From positions 84,946,853 through 85,010,852 of the forward strand of contig CM030367.1 in the NCBI GenBank assembly GCA_017893485.1: a stretch of DNA of 64,000 nt, written 5' to 3'. The notes under the pieces are model-generated. The model was not told where the DNA came from. It ran no database searches and saw only the letters and a program-made list of their open reading frames with translations. The position numbers were made by a program, and so were the translations under genes. This DNA comes from Hemerocallis citrina (lineage: Eukaryota; Streptophyta; Magnoliopsida; Asparagales; Asphodelaceae). Shown in pieces: positions 52,101-58,492 of the stretch (position 1 is the first letter of the stretch; each line of letters starts with the position of its first letter).

Positions 52101-55100
52101 TGGCGCAGCGCGCTAGCCACCAAGGCCAAGACCCTTTACTGATAGTATAAGGGTTTAATTATTTATAACTCAAGTTTATACTTCTGTGTAAAATTTATCT
52201 GTTCAATTGTTTTACAATTTTATTTGTTTCCCCCAAATTAATAGCTCATAAAATATAACCACAAATTTCTAGAAATGTTTTCTTACTAATTTTAATCATA
52301 ATGAAGTTAATTTAAACATACATTTTGTAAATAATGATTTTTAGAAACAACATAAACATATACTTTTGATTTATTAACAAACTACCTCTTTTACACACTA
52401 ATCAAGATTGTATTTTTTTTATTATCAATTTCATGCGAAGTTCTCATCTCCTATTCAATCATAAATTTTTCCATTGATTTCACAATTTTCTTTGCATAAA
52501 TTAACAACTTGTGTATGAATTTATGCCCAATTCATTTAATCTGAATATGATGTATTATTATGCACCCAACAACACCACAACAGCTCTTCCTAAAAATTTC
52601 AACTTATCTACATGACAATCTTTCAACTAGCGGGCATTTCTTTTCATATTTCACAACTACTCTTAATCTAGGTATCAATACACCATCAACATAACAAATT
52701 TGTAATCTAAAGAACACATGCCACATTTTCATTTCAATCATAAAGCAATTAAACATGCACATTATCTAGAAAGCAAAAGAAATCACCCATCTTAGTTGAT
52801 GAAAAAGTGAAAGAAAACTCCTAAAAAGTTGCTCCTAGCTCCAACAAGAATGAGACCTCCTTCTCCTCCCAGCAAAATCCGAAAGCTTCCTTCCTCCTTG
52901 CACAAACCGAACATGCCTTCTCTCTTTCTTTCTTTCTTTTGATTTTTGTGAAAAATACCCATACAATAGGAGGTATTTATAGGGCTAAATGGGTGAATGA
53001 AGAGACACCCACCACCCAAAATAAATACCCACTTTCACAAACTCCTACCTTTTCCTCTCCTTGGCCGGCCATGCCCCTTGGCGTGCACACACGTGCACGT
53101 GCACTCTACGTGTACACACTTCTCATTCTTTTAATCATTTGTTATTAGTCCATTTGTGTGTGTTTGTTACATGACAAGTGTGTAGGATCAAAAAGTGTAC
53201 ATTTAAGTATAAAATGAAGTCATGGGCCTTTCTTTTTAATTAATTTACGTAGTGGGCTTTAAAATGGACTTTAGGCCTATGGGTTTTTAATAAAAAAATA
53301 AATAATACATTTGTAACAAATAAAATGAGAATAAAAATGTGCTTAGTTTTTTTTTTTTTTGGAAACTTTTAGAGACTAAAAATACATAAAATTTTACGTG
53401 CAATGCACGTGCAAAAATAAAAGAATTATTTTATTTTTCTCGGATGTTACACTATCTGAGTAGTTTATATGCATTTTAAGAGTACCTTTGCTAGACTTTT
53501 ATTGCCCATATTAGTGGAACAAATTATTCAGTAATAAAGTATGTTTGGCAAAAGCTATGAAGCACGGGTACTTTCAAATTCCCAATGTACCCGTGTCGAG
53601 TGCGTATCGGGTGCCGATACTCTTTGGGTACTCCCGGGTGCGTACCCAAGGAGTATCCATTTTTTAATACATTTTTGTAACTTTTGGATGCAATTACATT
53701 TAGATAAATGTTTGGGGCCTCGTGTAATTTCAAAAACTTGATATTTTGTGTTATGCTCAAACAACAAGTATACCCAATGTTTTGATAGTTAGATTATCAA
53801 TTATTTTGTCAAAAAATGCTCAGAATTATAATGTATTCCCAAATTCTAAGAAATTGTTCAAATATTTGCATTTTAACAAAATAAATAAATAAATAATTAT
53901 GTGTATATTTGATATAAAATATATTATATTTAATGTACCCACCAACACACCCGTATCATATTTTTTTGTAAAATCACGTATCCCCGTACCCGTGTCGTGT
54001 CGTACCCGCACCCCGTACCCGTATCAGTGCTTCATAGGGAAAAAGTTTAACCAATTGCCAATTCTATTGTTTTACTACAAATATCAGTTATTACTACTTT
54101 TCAGATAGTAAATACCATATTTTTCTAGACACTCTGGTATTATAGTAGGTTAAGCAATGAAGTTATGTAATTTCCATTAAGGGCCAGTGTTTTCTCTGTA
54201 TGATGGCCATTAAATGTTGTGTTGTGCGATTAGTTCGATGACATTATTGACGGTGGAACTTTGTAGTAGCCAGTAGCTTACTTAAATAATTTAATCAAGT
54301 AATGGTGATTATGGTTATAGTCTTTATGGAATGTTAAGCCTAGGCCTTATGGATATCAAGTGCATTTTTGTTTAATATATGTGATAATCTTTTCTTTCTT
54401 CGTTTAGGAACAAACACAATGAAGGCATTTTGTCCAGTCAATAAATAATTGCAACATTTTGATGCTGAGCTGGTTCTTTTGCTATGTGTGTAAAATTAGT
54501 GTGAACTGGATCTGGTGGAGCTAGGTTTATTCTGCTCTTTGTAAGATGTCATTATGACGGGTGTATAGCTTCCTTAAGGACCATGAATTTTCATTAATAT
54601 TGACATGAACGCTCATTTATGCATGTTTGCTGGTGTATAATGAGTATCGATTGTGGAGTTTAAAGGCAAAATAGTTGGTCTTCTTTCCTGTACTATCTTT
54701 GCATTTTATCTAGTTGCAAGCAATGTGTTACCTTTTATTCAGCATCTTGAAAACATCAATAACAAAACCATCATGAAAAAAACATTATTTTATTCATTTT
54801 GTGGTGATAGAAGTGGTTCTTTATGATTGTTCTAGGATGTTTTCCGTTGGCCTGAATTCGGTCCTCTCCAATACTGATTTATTCCAGCAGAAGACTATGA
54901 TGTATTGACTAAATACTAAAATCTCAACTTTTTGAGTTTGTTCAAATTTTAACCAAAATGAAAGTTAGGAAACTAACATAATAGATAAGTCGACATAAAA
55001 GCTCATGTTCGAATTGAAAGCAATGGGTGGCTGCAAGTAATTATATCAATTTAAAACCCGCATAAATGAAAGGGATGTGAGACATAGAATTAACAAGAAT

Positions 55101-55659
55101 CATTAGACAAGTTAGAAGAAAAAAAAGAAAAAAAAATCAACAAAACAAAGGAAAAAGGGTAAACATTTTAAAAACTATTGTAATTGAAGGTAGCACGTCT
55201 GGACCCCCTCAAGGCAGTAGTGCCTTTTTCTTTAATTATTATTGCCTAGGGAACTTGATTCGAGATCTGCCGTTATCTTGTCATATTCCTTAGTCAAATA
55301 TCGAATTTTGCCTCTTGAGCTTGATCAGTAATACAGATGCATAAGTTTTATGTACGGCTGATTCTTCACACAGATATTACTTCATTACCTGCCTCCTTGT
55401 TAATTTCAACTGATTAATGTGCTTACTTTTACTCGACAAGTTCCTTGCTTTACTGAACTGGCCTTGTAATGCTCATATAAGTATTACTGATGTATCTTAC
55501 CTTTGAATTTTAGGTTTATGAAAATACAGAAGTCAAAAGGACTGTAGCAGCCTCAAACCCCTATGGAAAATGGTTGGCTGAAAGTATGCGTACATTGAAA
55601 CCTGTGAACTTCTTGTCAACTCTCAGTATGGATAATGAAATAATCTTGAGACACCAACA
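15828..55659 (+). CDS. GLU1: Ferredoxin-dependent glutamate synthase, plastidial (5' part, exons 1-9)
   Basis: The spliced product makes glutamate from glutamine and 2-oxoglutarate with electrons from reduced ferredoxin, in plastids, working with glutamine synthetase in ammonium assimilation and in recovery of photorespiratory ammonium. Joining 15828-16133, 18787-19099, 19700-20142, 20270-20401, 31182-31280, 31532-31602, 38296-38392, 39201-39293 and 55514-55659 gives 566 codons plus two bases with no stop and GT-AG borders. The first ~115 residues are Ser/Arg-rich and fit a transit peptide; Cys116 (RGACGVGF) would become the N-terminal nucleophile of the glutaminase (class II amidotransferase) domain. 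That domain fills the rest of the window, with [12 protein letters not shown] at 324 and GHNGEINT at 345. The whole enzyme is about 1,600 residues, so roughly two thirds lie downstream. The symbol follows Arabidopsis; GLU1 versus GLU2 paralogy is not resolved. Introns 4, 6, 8 and 9 are swollen by transposons. Confidence 0.95.
16134..18786 (+). other. Intron 1 (2,653 bp)
   Basis: It runs from GTATTA to a TTCCAG acceptor. Apart from the hAT-type MITE at 16565-16785 it is AT-rich intronic sequence in which I see no other gene or repeat. Short open frames (16828, 18299) lack motifs. Confidence 0.85.
16565..16785. mobile_element. hAT-type MITE (221 bp)
   Basis: Terminal inverted repeats CAGGGGCGAAACC and CAGTGGCGGAGCT (right end, reverse complement) are flanked by a perfect 8-bp duplication CTCCTCAC at 16557-16564 and 16786-16793. 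An 8-bp duplication and CAGNGGCG ends are hallmarks of hAT superfamily elements. It is too short to encode a transposase and carries G-runs in its interior. Confidence 0.9.
18787..19099 (+). CDS. GLU1: Fd-GOGAT exon 2: glutaminase nucleophile and oxyanion region
   Basis: It encodes residues 103-206 plus one base of codon 207. [12 protein letters not shown] holds the catalytic Cys116. [19 protein letters not shown] at 142-160 is the highly conserved glutamate synthase block lining the glutamine site. [11 protein letters not shown] follows. The acceptor is TTCCAG/GTTGCA and the donor GACAG/GTAAAC, leaving the frame one base into a codon that exon 3 completes. Confidence 0.97.
19100..19699 (+). 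other. Intron 2 (600 bp)
   Basis: GTAAAC to CCTGCAG. T-rich, nothing else seen. A ~20-base stretch inside (GAAGAAAATGTAGACGACAT near 19445) closely resembles coding sequence of exon 3 (GAAGAAAATGTAGATGACAT near 19839), perhaps a small local duplication. Confidence 0.85.
19700..20142 (+). CDS. GLU1: Fd-GOGAT exon 3: glutaminase domain core
   Basis: It encodes residues 207-354, including [50 protein letters not shown], then [17 protein letters not shown] at 324 and [11 protein letters not shown]. The Arg in HRRYST and the Asn-Gly of HNGE belong to the conserved glutamine-binding and oxyanion elements of class II amidotransferases. The frame join to exon 2 is exact and the exon ends in phase 0. 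Confidence 0.97.
20143..20269 (+). other. Intron 3 (127 bp)
   Basis: GTTTCT to CTTGCAG. A short, ordinary plant intron. Confidence 0.93.
20270..20401 (+). CDS. GLU1: Fd-GOGAT exon 4
   Basis: It encodes residues 355-398 ([16 protein letters not shown] through [22 protein letters not shown]). Both ends are phase 0, with donor GAG/GTGAGA. The next exon lies 10.8 kb away. Confidence 0.97.
21100..21350 (+). repeat. Possible short retroelement remnant (TRIM-like), uncertain
   Basis: TGGTACCAGAGC near 21187 differs by one base from the initiator-tRNA primer site. The ~50 bases before it (CCTTAACCTTCACCATAA...) resemble a stretch near 21299-21345 (CTTATCCTTCTCCATAAC...), like two small diverged LTRs. 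There is no clear border or target duplication. Confidence 0.3.
22305..22970 (+). pseudogene. rpl2: Nuclear copy of plastid rpl2 (NUPT)
   Basis: Translation in shifting frames gives fragments of chloroplast ribosomal protein L2: [48 protein letters not shown], then [24 protein letters not shown] and [12 protein letters not shown]. The sequence before about 22530 resembles the end of the group II intron of rpl2 followed by exon 2, so the insert was DNA, not spliced RNA. Several indels and stops break the frame (for example a TAA in place of a Gln codon near 22756), so it is not expressed as protein. Ends are approximate. It is an old transfer of plastid DNA into the nucleus, sitting in a gene for a plastid enzyme by chance. 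Confidence 0.93.
23155..23560 (-). mobile_element. RTE-like LINE 3' fragment (probable)
   Basis: The stretch starts with CATCAACAACAAAACC followed by CTTTATCCCAAAATTTTGGAGTC. This is the pattern that, read in reverse, forms the (TTG)n tail of plant RTE-type LINEs, and it continues with degenerate sequence resembling the C-terminal coding region. It is truncated and heavily decayed. A second copy of the tail signature is at 38742. Confidence 0.45.
25030..25480. repeat. Minisatellites inside the gypsy LTR
   Basis: From 25030 to 25180 short CAAGT/ATCAAGT units repeat irregularly. From 25335 to 25480 a roughly 40-base unit with CAAGTTCATGAACC and GTTTCATGAATACAA occurs about three to four times. 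Confidence 0.75.
26881..27250. repeat. GATC-dense block with (GATCAA)n core
   Basis: About 28 GATC tetramers lie in 370 bases, against one or two expected by chance. Six or seven are in a perfect GATCAA tandem at 26945-26985, and the rest are dispersed among GATGAT and CGATC words. Confidence 0.9.
28455..29200 (-). mobile_element. Internal fragment of the minus-strand gypsy element
   Basis: The sequence right of the LTR contains ATTTCGTCCTCGAAATTTG, the same kind of palindrome found at the matching place in the chromovirus at 59365 (GTTCCGTCCCCGGAAC). It then carries purine-rich DNA with no recognisable domain. No second LTR is seen, so the element was truncated. The right border is uncertain. 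Confidence 0.5.
29230..29420. repeat. AT-rich low-complexity tract, degenerate (AAT)n
   Basis: Irregular AAT/AAC triplets. Open frames across it translate to Ile/Asn/Tyr runs and are not genes. Confidence 0.85.
29964..30459 (-). mobile_element. Probable non-autonomous Helitron (about 0.5 kb)
   Basis: On the minus strand it would start TCTATCTATC after an A and end in CTAG before a T, matching the TC...CTRR termini and A/T target of Helitrons. A GC-rich inverted motif lies just before the 3' end (CACGTGCATCGTATGTG). Inside, about eight diverged copies of ACGTGCNNNGCACGTG followed by TTAATAAA lie 50-72 bases apart, and GGGAGAGTTGGA is also repeated. The exact 5' end is ambiguous within the TCTA repeat. 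No protein is encoded. Confidence 0.55.
31182..31280 (+). CDS. GLU1: Fd-GOGAT exon 5
   Basis: It encodes residues 399-431 ([33 protein letters not shown]), which follow DSAAE of exon 4 without a gap. Acceptor TTAG/TTACTA, donor CAGAG/GTAATA, both phase 0. Confidence 0.97.
31281..31531 (+). other. Intron 5 (251 bp)
   Basis: GTAATA to CTTCAG; ordinary intron. Confidence 0.93.
31532..31602 (+). CDS. GLU1: Fd-GOGAT exon 6
   Basis: It encodes residues 432-454 plus two bases of codon 455 ([23 protein letters not shown]), the conserved block around the amidotransferase substrate pocket. Donor TTCAG/GTAATA. Confidence 0.97.
32597..32734 (-). repeat. 3' LTR of the intron-6 copia element (138 bp)
   Basis: Read on the minus strand it starts TGTTAGTACTC after a purine tract (GAAAGGGAG) and ends ATTTACA. 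A TATA-like TATATATATG lies in its middle. Confidence 0.85.
32760..33800 (-). pseudogene. Copia RT end and RNase H fragments
   Basis: On the minus strand, pieces such as [12 protein letters not shown] (near 33740), [25 protein letters not shown] (33350) and [33 protein letters not shown] (32870-32980) are readable in different frames. The block with the RNase H catalytic SDADWAG motif appears degraded. Clearly a dead copia polyprotein. Confidence 0.8.
33800..34330 (-). pseudogene. Copia integrase C-terminal region
   Basis: The frame reads [27 protein letters not shown], then [10 protein letters not shown] and [26 protein letters not shown], the standard copia integrase tail. A His-rich stretch after it ([13 protein letters not shown]) comes from a GGTGGT microsatellite and is not meaningful. 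Confidence 0.85.
35340..36250 (-). pseudogene. Copia gag (UBN2 type) with degenerate zinc knuckle
   Basis: The 36176-35832 frame reads [37 protein letters not shown] and [23 protein letters not shown], the typical copia gag core. Near 35350-35410 a CCHC knuckle has its His replaced by Tyr ([15 protein letters not shown]). The N-terminus is disrupted. Confidence 0.82.
36906..37057 (-). repeat. Primer site and 5' LTR of the intron-6 copia element
   Basis: GCTCTGATACCA (36906-36917) is the reverse complement of the initiator-tRNA primer site and abuts the LTR, which starts at 36918. The LTR matches 32597-32734 along most of its length, but its outer end (37045-37075) carries a partly duplicated AAGAGTACTAA motif. 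Confidence 0.82.
38296..38392 (+). CDS. GLU1: Fd-GOGAT exon 7
   Basis: It completes codon 455 and encodes to residue 487 ([33 protein letters not shown]). [11 protein letters not shown] is a signature of all glutamate synthases at the end of the glutaminase domain. Acceptor TATTAG/TGATGG, donor GAG/GTAATA, exit phase 0. Confidence 0.97.
38393..39200 (+). other. Intron 7 (808 bp)
   Basis: GTAATA to TACACAG. It contains a short RTE-type tail signature at about 38742-38830; the rest is ordinary. Confidence 0.9.
38742..38830 (-). mobile_element. RTE-like LINE tail fragment (probable)
   Basis: CGACAACAACAACAACAACA is followed by AAGCCTTTTTCCCAACTAGT and TGGGGTCGGC, a combination common at the 3' ends of plant RTE-type LINEs inserted in reverse. 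Only the tail can be recognised. Confidence 0.5.
39201..39293 (+). CDS. GLU1: Fd-GOGAT exon 8
   Basis: It encodes residues 488-518 ([31 protein letters not shown]). GRLGPGMM is strongly conserved. Donor CAG/GTCTAT, phase 0. The next exon is 16.2 kb downstream. Confidence 0.97.
39828..40997 (-). repeat. 3' LTR of the Sirevirus-like element
   Basis: Read on + it starts TGTTGGATCCTG and ends GAATCAACA; the terminal TGTTG/CAACA are inverted. The purine tract (minus strand AAAAAAGGGGAGAA, 40998-41011) adjoins. It contains GTCGAC cores at 40476, 40498 and 40568 and a variant at 40547. Confidence 0.93.
40474..40575. repeat. Phased GTCGAC group in the 3' LTR
   Basis: Pairs 40476/40498 (22 bases) and 40547 (GTCGAT)/40568 (21 bases), each core in a CAGTCGACTGG-like context. 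The same two pairs stand at 48598/48620 and 48669/48690 in the other LTR. Confidence 0.85.
41368..42398 (-). pseudogene. Extra ORF downstream of pol in the Sirevirus-like element
   Basis: Two overlapping minus-strand frames (42398-42027, 123 codons; 42036-41368, 222 codons) read as one protein with a single frame change near 42060. The N-terminus is [20 protein letters not shown]; the middle (LVYLFYTNM-like, [10 protein letters not shown], then [30 protein letters not shown]) resembles the uncharacterised 'putative plant transposon protein' domain often fused to or carried by plant retrotransposons. The C-terminus is a Ser/Arg/Pro-rich stretch and ends in an acidic tail (DDQDEDDED). No transmembrane segment is obvious, so a true envelope protein is unlikely. 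Function unknown; a nuclear, nucleic-acid-related role would be my guess from the basic/Ser-rich linker. Confidence 0.7.
42728..42912. repeat. Phased GTCGAC groups between RNase H and extra ORF
   Basis: Pairs 42730/42751 (ATCGAC) and 42809 (GTTGAC)/42830 are both exactly 21 bases apart; a single core lies at 42906. They sit in the untranslated spacer just upstream (minus strand) of the extra ORF. Confidence 0.8.
43127..43696 (-). pseudogene. Copia RNase H region (Sirevirus-like)
   Basis: The frame reads [38 protein letters not shown], then [50 protein letters not shown] and [14 protein letters not shown]. The catalytic Asp/Glu residues (SDAD, TEAE, CDN) are present. It is separated from RT by a frame change and a stop near 43750. 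Confidence 0.92.
43812..44825 (-). pseudogene. Copia reverse transcriptase (Sirevirus-like)
   Basis: Open for 337 codons, it shows the whole RVT_2 order: [92 protein letters not shown] and catalytic [13 protein letters not shown] near the C-terminus. The N-terminal ~100 residues are a Ser/Thr-rich linker that includes two phased GTCGAC pairs (44623/44644 and 44662/44683). Catalytic residues look intact, but the polyprotein is broken on both sides. Confidence 0.93.
44621..44690. repeat. Phased GTCGAC group upstream of the RT domain
   Basis: Cores at 44623 (GTCAAC), 44644, 44662 (GTCAAC) and 44683, with steps 21, 18 and 21, all multiples of three. They fall in the linker between integrase and RT. 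Confidence 0.8.
44908..45703 (-). pseudogene. Copia integrase (Sirevirus-like)
   Basis: The zinc-binding HHCC part is [18 protein letters not shown] with [12 protein letters not shown]. The core starts at [16 protein letters not shown] and continues [18 protein letters not shown]. After a frame change near 45280 it resumes with [26 protein letters not shown], which holds the region of the catalytic Glu (usually GVVERKN, here GVVKRKN, a Glu to Lys change), and then the tail [13 protein letters not shown] and [12 protein letters not shown]. Dead copy. Confidence 0.9.
45704..46070 (-). pseudogene. Copia protease region (Sirevirus-like), active site altered
   Basis: Around 46020 the minus strand reads [11 protein letters not shown], where a working protease would have DSG; the Gly is changed to Arg by one substitution. 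It continues with [47 protein letters not shown] as in intact relatives. A TGA at 45706-45704 separates it from the pre-integrase part in the same frame. Confidence 0.85.
46104..46592 (-). pseudogene. Linker between zinc knuckle and protease, with phased repeat
   Basis: The open frame of 162 codons has no known domain. It is basic and Ser-rich and contains repeated SRL/SRH every seven residues ([28 protein letters not shown]). These triplets are encoded by GTCGAC cores at 46264, 46286, 46307, 46328 and 46403 and GGCGAC at 46382. In the gag-pol proteins of related elements this zone is a poorly conserved spacer. Confidence 0.8.
46262..46412. repeat. Longest phased GTCGAC array in the copia element
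   Basis: Cores at 46264, 46286, 46307 and 46328 (steps 22, 21, 21) form a four-member array, followed by the pair 46382/46403 (21 bases). The flanks of each core are CA upstream and T/TT downstream; the remaining spacer bases differ. Confidence 0.9.
46984..47226 (-). pseudogene. Gag zinc knuckle (Sirevirus-like)
   Basis: The frame contains [17 protein letters not shown], a standard CX2CX4HX4C knuckle with all four ligands, preceded by an acidic stretch and a Lys/Phe-rich segment. It is the nucleic-acid-binding end of gag, separated from the core by a frame break near 47280. Confidence 0.92.
47284..47925 (-). pseudogene. Gag core, UBN2 type (Sirevirus-like)
   Basis: It begins 3-4 bases after the primer site with [19 protein letters not shown] and shows the copia gag core: [77 protein letters not shown], then [16 protein letters not shown] and [16 protein letters not shown]. 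The core is intact over 213 codons. Gag multimerises to form the virus-like particle. Confidence 0.93.
47929..47941 (-). other. Primer binding site of the Sirevirus-like element
   Basis: On the minus strand TGGTATCAGAGCC, two bases after the LTR; initiator Met-tRNA type. Confidence 0.93.
47944..49124 (-). repeat. 5' LTR of the Sirevirus-like element
   Basis: It matches 39828-40997 with several substitutions and small indels; for example this copy has an extra TAGTTTGGTCC-like stretch near 47985. GTCGAC cores at 48598, 48620 and 48669, plus GTTGAC at 48690, keep the 22- and 21-base pair spacings of the other LTR. Confidence 0.93.
49130..49568. other. Intron 8 sequence between two elements
   Basis: AT-rich intronic DNA; nothing recognised. 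Its right end carries the left CTATC target duplication (49569-49573). Confidence 0.8.
49574..53451 (-). repeat. Solo LTR of a Ty3/gypsy (Tekay-like) element, 3,878 bp
   Basis: It starts TGTAACACCCCG, ends GGATGTTACA and is flanked by the perfect 5-bp duplication CTATC (49569-49573, 53452-53456). It has no internal region, so it is the product of LTR-LTR recombination. Sequence near 49815-49855 (AACTGTGGGCACGTCAGTTG...) matches 57003-57043 of the chromovirus LTR in the same orientation, hence the minus-strand call. It contains imperfect ~50-60-base tandem repeats around CCCGATAATTCT (50750-51060) and a 17-base C run near 52057. Confidence 0.93.
50750..51060. repeat. Tandem repeats in the solo LTR
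   Basis: About six copies of a 50-60-base unit with CCCGATAATTCTGGAG and CTCCCACCGCGAG, diverged but clear. Confidence 0.8.
53555..54037. mobile_element. hAT-type MITE (483 bp)
   Basis: Inverted ends CTATGAAGCAC are flanked by 8-bp duplications GGCAAAAG (53547-53554) and GGAAAAAG (54038-54045), differing at one base. Next to each end are GTACCC-rich stretches that can pair with each other. It has no coding capacity. The 8-bp duplication points to the hAT superfamily. Confidence 0.82.
54046..55513. other. End of intron 8, no feature recognised
   Basis: AT-rich intron sequence with a short purine-rich stretch at 55115-55160, ending in the acceptor of exon 9. Confidence 0.8.
55514..55659 (+). 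CDS. GLU1: Fd-GOGAT exon 9 (last in the window)
   Basis: It encodes residues 519-566 plus two bases ([49 protein letters not shown]). It continues LLNGQ of exon 8 directly and marks the end of the glutaminase domain and the start of the central linker domain. Donor CAACA/GTAAGG. The FMN-binding and iron-sulfur regions lie beyond the window. Confidence 0.96.
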
Positions 55660-56790
55660 GTAAGGACCGCTGTTCTTTTAGCTCTCCTATGTTTCCTTTT
55701 TTAACAACTAATAGATAGCCGTTGGCTATGGTTAACTGCTTAATATTTCATGTATCTCTATAAATTCATGCCTTTCTCACTAGTACTGTTACAATTTAGT
55801 AAACACAGTAGGATAGTCTTTATAGAATTGTATTTATTAATTATGTTCATCTGTTCATCAGTGTATAATTATTTTGATTATCATGAACATTTTATCCGAA
55901 TAGTTATTTCATGTATGTTTCTAAAATTATAATAATATTTTCATTATGGAAATGCTTGATTTATATAATTTCCTGCAATAATTGAGAGCCCACTATGAAG
56001 TTTTATTATTTGATGCTTGTTTCACAGTTTAGTACTAGAACTGAGCTATCTTAACTTATGTTTAATGTCATTGGCAGTAGAGCCAATTTCTGTGAGATGC
56101 TCATCCAAATTTTACTAGCACATCTACCAAAGCTTTAGCTTACTCTGACCTTAAAAGGACTGGGAAGGGGACTGCAACAGAGGTTAACCTTTTTGGTCGT
56201 ACTTATCGTTGGATGTTGCTCGTCTGTCCTTCTAAATATTGGTTCGTATGTGGTATTTGAGATCCCAATAACCTTTGGCATGTTTCTTGGTTTTATAATC
56301 GAGTTTGATTATTAAATTTAAATTACAACCTGAAATCTATTTGGGTGGTTAAATCTTGTATAACCTCATTCAATTCTTGGTTTAAATTGAGATTTTTGTT
56401 ATTTTCTAGTAATTGTAAGAACAATCTGAAAAGTTTGTGCTGTATGTTAATATCTTGGTTAGGGAGAACTGTTCATGTGGCAAGGGCAAGTGTGCCTTTA
56501 GAAGAAAAAAAACACTGATCAGTGCTTTCATATCTTTTTCAATCATTAAATGGGATTAGTCGAGCTCTGTAAACATTAAAACTGGAACACATGCTGGAGT
56601 ATGTTTGTTTTTCATTAATATTATATAATTGTTTTCTGAATGCATTTTGGTTGGCCCTTGCTAGTGCCTTCAATGTAATTCCTAACAAAAGATCATTATG
56701 TTTTGCGTAACTTGTCATTAGGAATAAATGAAGATGGTTGACATAAGGTCAATGCTAGACCTGAAAACTTTATCAGTTTTGCCAACTCGC

Positions 56791-56823
56791 GGGGGCGGGG
56801 GGGGGGGGGGGGGGGGGGGGGGG
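56791..56823. repeat. G homopolymer at the LTR border
   Basis: A run of about 27 G after GGGGGC, flanked by the inverted heptamers AACTCGC and GCGAGTT. The usual TGTAACACCCC start of the LTR should be here and is missing. Run length is unreliable in any assembly. Confidence 0.85.
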
Positions 56824-57369
56824 CGAGTTCCACACACTGGGAGCTCGTGACACTTATCCAAAATCTTTACTTCAATGAGTATACAACATGGAAATCACAT
56901 AAAATTAAAAACTTACATTTGCACAAGAAAACTATATCCTCCACTTGGATGCTTTCCCCAGCTCCAGTCCCCTGCTCTACGATCAGCAATCCTGCAATTA
57001 GCAAACTGTGGGTAAGCCAGTTGAATACAACTGACGCAATGCGGATGAAACCTGCAATCTCCAAAATCCTCAACAATCAACATTTGATGCAGAAGAAAAG
57101 AAACGTGAAGGTCATACAAACATAAATGTCAGTGTATGTTATGATCTAGATTCTAATGCACAACTCATATGCTCACCATGCTCTTAATCTAATGCAAACT
57201 TGATTTGGAAACATATGCATCCCATACTACTTACTTTCCAAATCGAGTTTGTATTATCCAGATGATAGAGTTCTATCCCTCGCCATGCATCCTACTCTTG
57301 TACTCTTTCCTGTTTCTAACATTCATCTAGTGATTGGTAGAGTTTGCAGTACATGCGGTCCATTCCCGC

Positions 57370-57540
57370 TCCTGCAGTCGGATTGTGGTCCTTCTCCACT
57401 CCGAACGGCAGTGATCACTCTGTTCGTTTAGATCATGGTCCTTCTTCACTCCGACAGGATCGTGGTCCCTCTCCATTCCTGGTCAGGCCGGTGATCATCA
57501 GCTCTGCCGGAATCATGGTCCTTCTCCACTCCTGCCCCTA
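57370..57540. repeat. Minisatellite in the chromovirus LTR
   Basis: Four copies of a unit with TGGTCCTTCTCCACTCC, spaced about 40-50 bases. Confidence 0.8.
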
Positions 57541-58492
57541 CCAAAGTTATCATGAACATAAGGTGAATCAATAGGGCCATCCCTACTTTGCCAAGAGATT
57601 TAGAGTTACACTCTTGCTCCTTGTTCGTATTGATAACCCAGAACATAGACGGAAACTTAAAAGTCCATCTCCTATATTCGGACAGGATTTGCGACTTATG
57701 TCTACATCCCGTTCTTATCACTAAATCCCAGAAATTAACAGTCGAGATCACGCCGCACGTGTTCCAGATGAGACGACGCCGCACGTGTCCCCTTGACAGG
57801 TGAGTACACGCCCAACTAGTGTCTGTCCTTACCAATTATCCTAAATTAATTTCTTAATTCACCAACTTACTCGATTCTAATTGCTTTATTCTCATAACTT
57901 CTATTTTCTAAGTTAATTAAACTGTGTTCCTAGTTTTCACTTTCACCCTTCAGCAAGTTACTTAACTAAATTAACTTAATTCACTAACAGGTTCTAAGTG
58001 AATCCAACCTAGTTGAATCTCAACAAGTCTTATCTTGATTTAATTTGGGTTCAACTTAGCTTTCAAATCATGCTAGAGGTCGGCCCAACATATACCACAC
58101 TAGTGCACTCAATGTGCACAAAACACTACCATATGTAAATATTCAAGTATGCATACCCGCATACTCATGCATACGGTATTCCATCAATTACCGCATTCAT
58201 GCCTACAATCTCTTCTATACTACCAATAGTTCTTTACTTTACCACAATCTACTTTACTAATCACGAATTTTTGGTTAGCTAAGTATACAACTACAAGTGA
58301 TTAAACTATTCTACTACAAGTGACTACATGATTTTTTATGAATTACTACAAACAACATTTACTAAGCATATCATACCAACAACTTTGTTTTTTTATAACT
58401 TACCATTTACCGTATATAGATTACTATACAACTAATTTATTTAATTACTAGACAACATTACCAATTTCTAAACAATACTAACTGGGCATTCA

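Larger units (their letters stand above)
39294..55513 (+). other. Intron 8 (16,220 bp)
   Basis: GTCTAT to a TTTTAG acceptor. It contains the antisense Sirevirus-like element 39828-49124, a solo gypsy LTR 49574-53451 and a hAT-type MITE 53555-54037. The remaining flanks (39294-39822, 49130-49568, 54046-55513) show no gene. The splice junctions on both sides are canonical, so the intron is presumably still removed. Confidence 0.92.
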
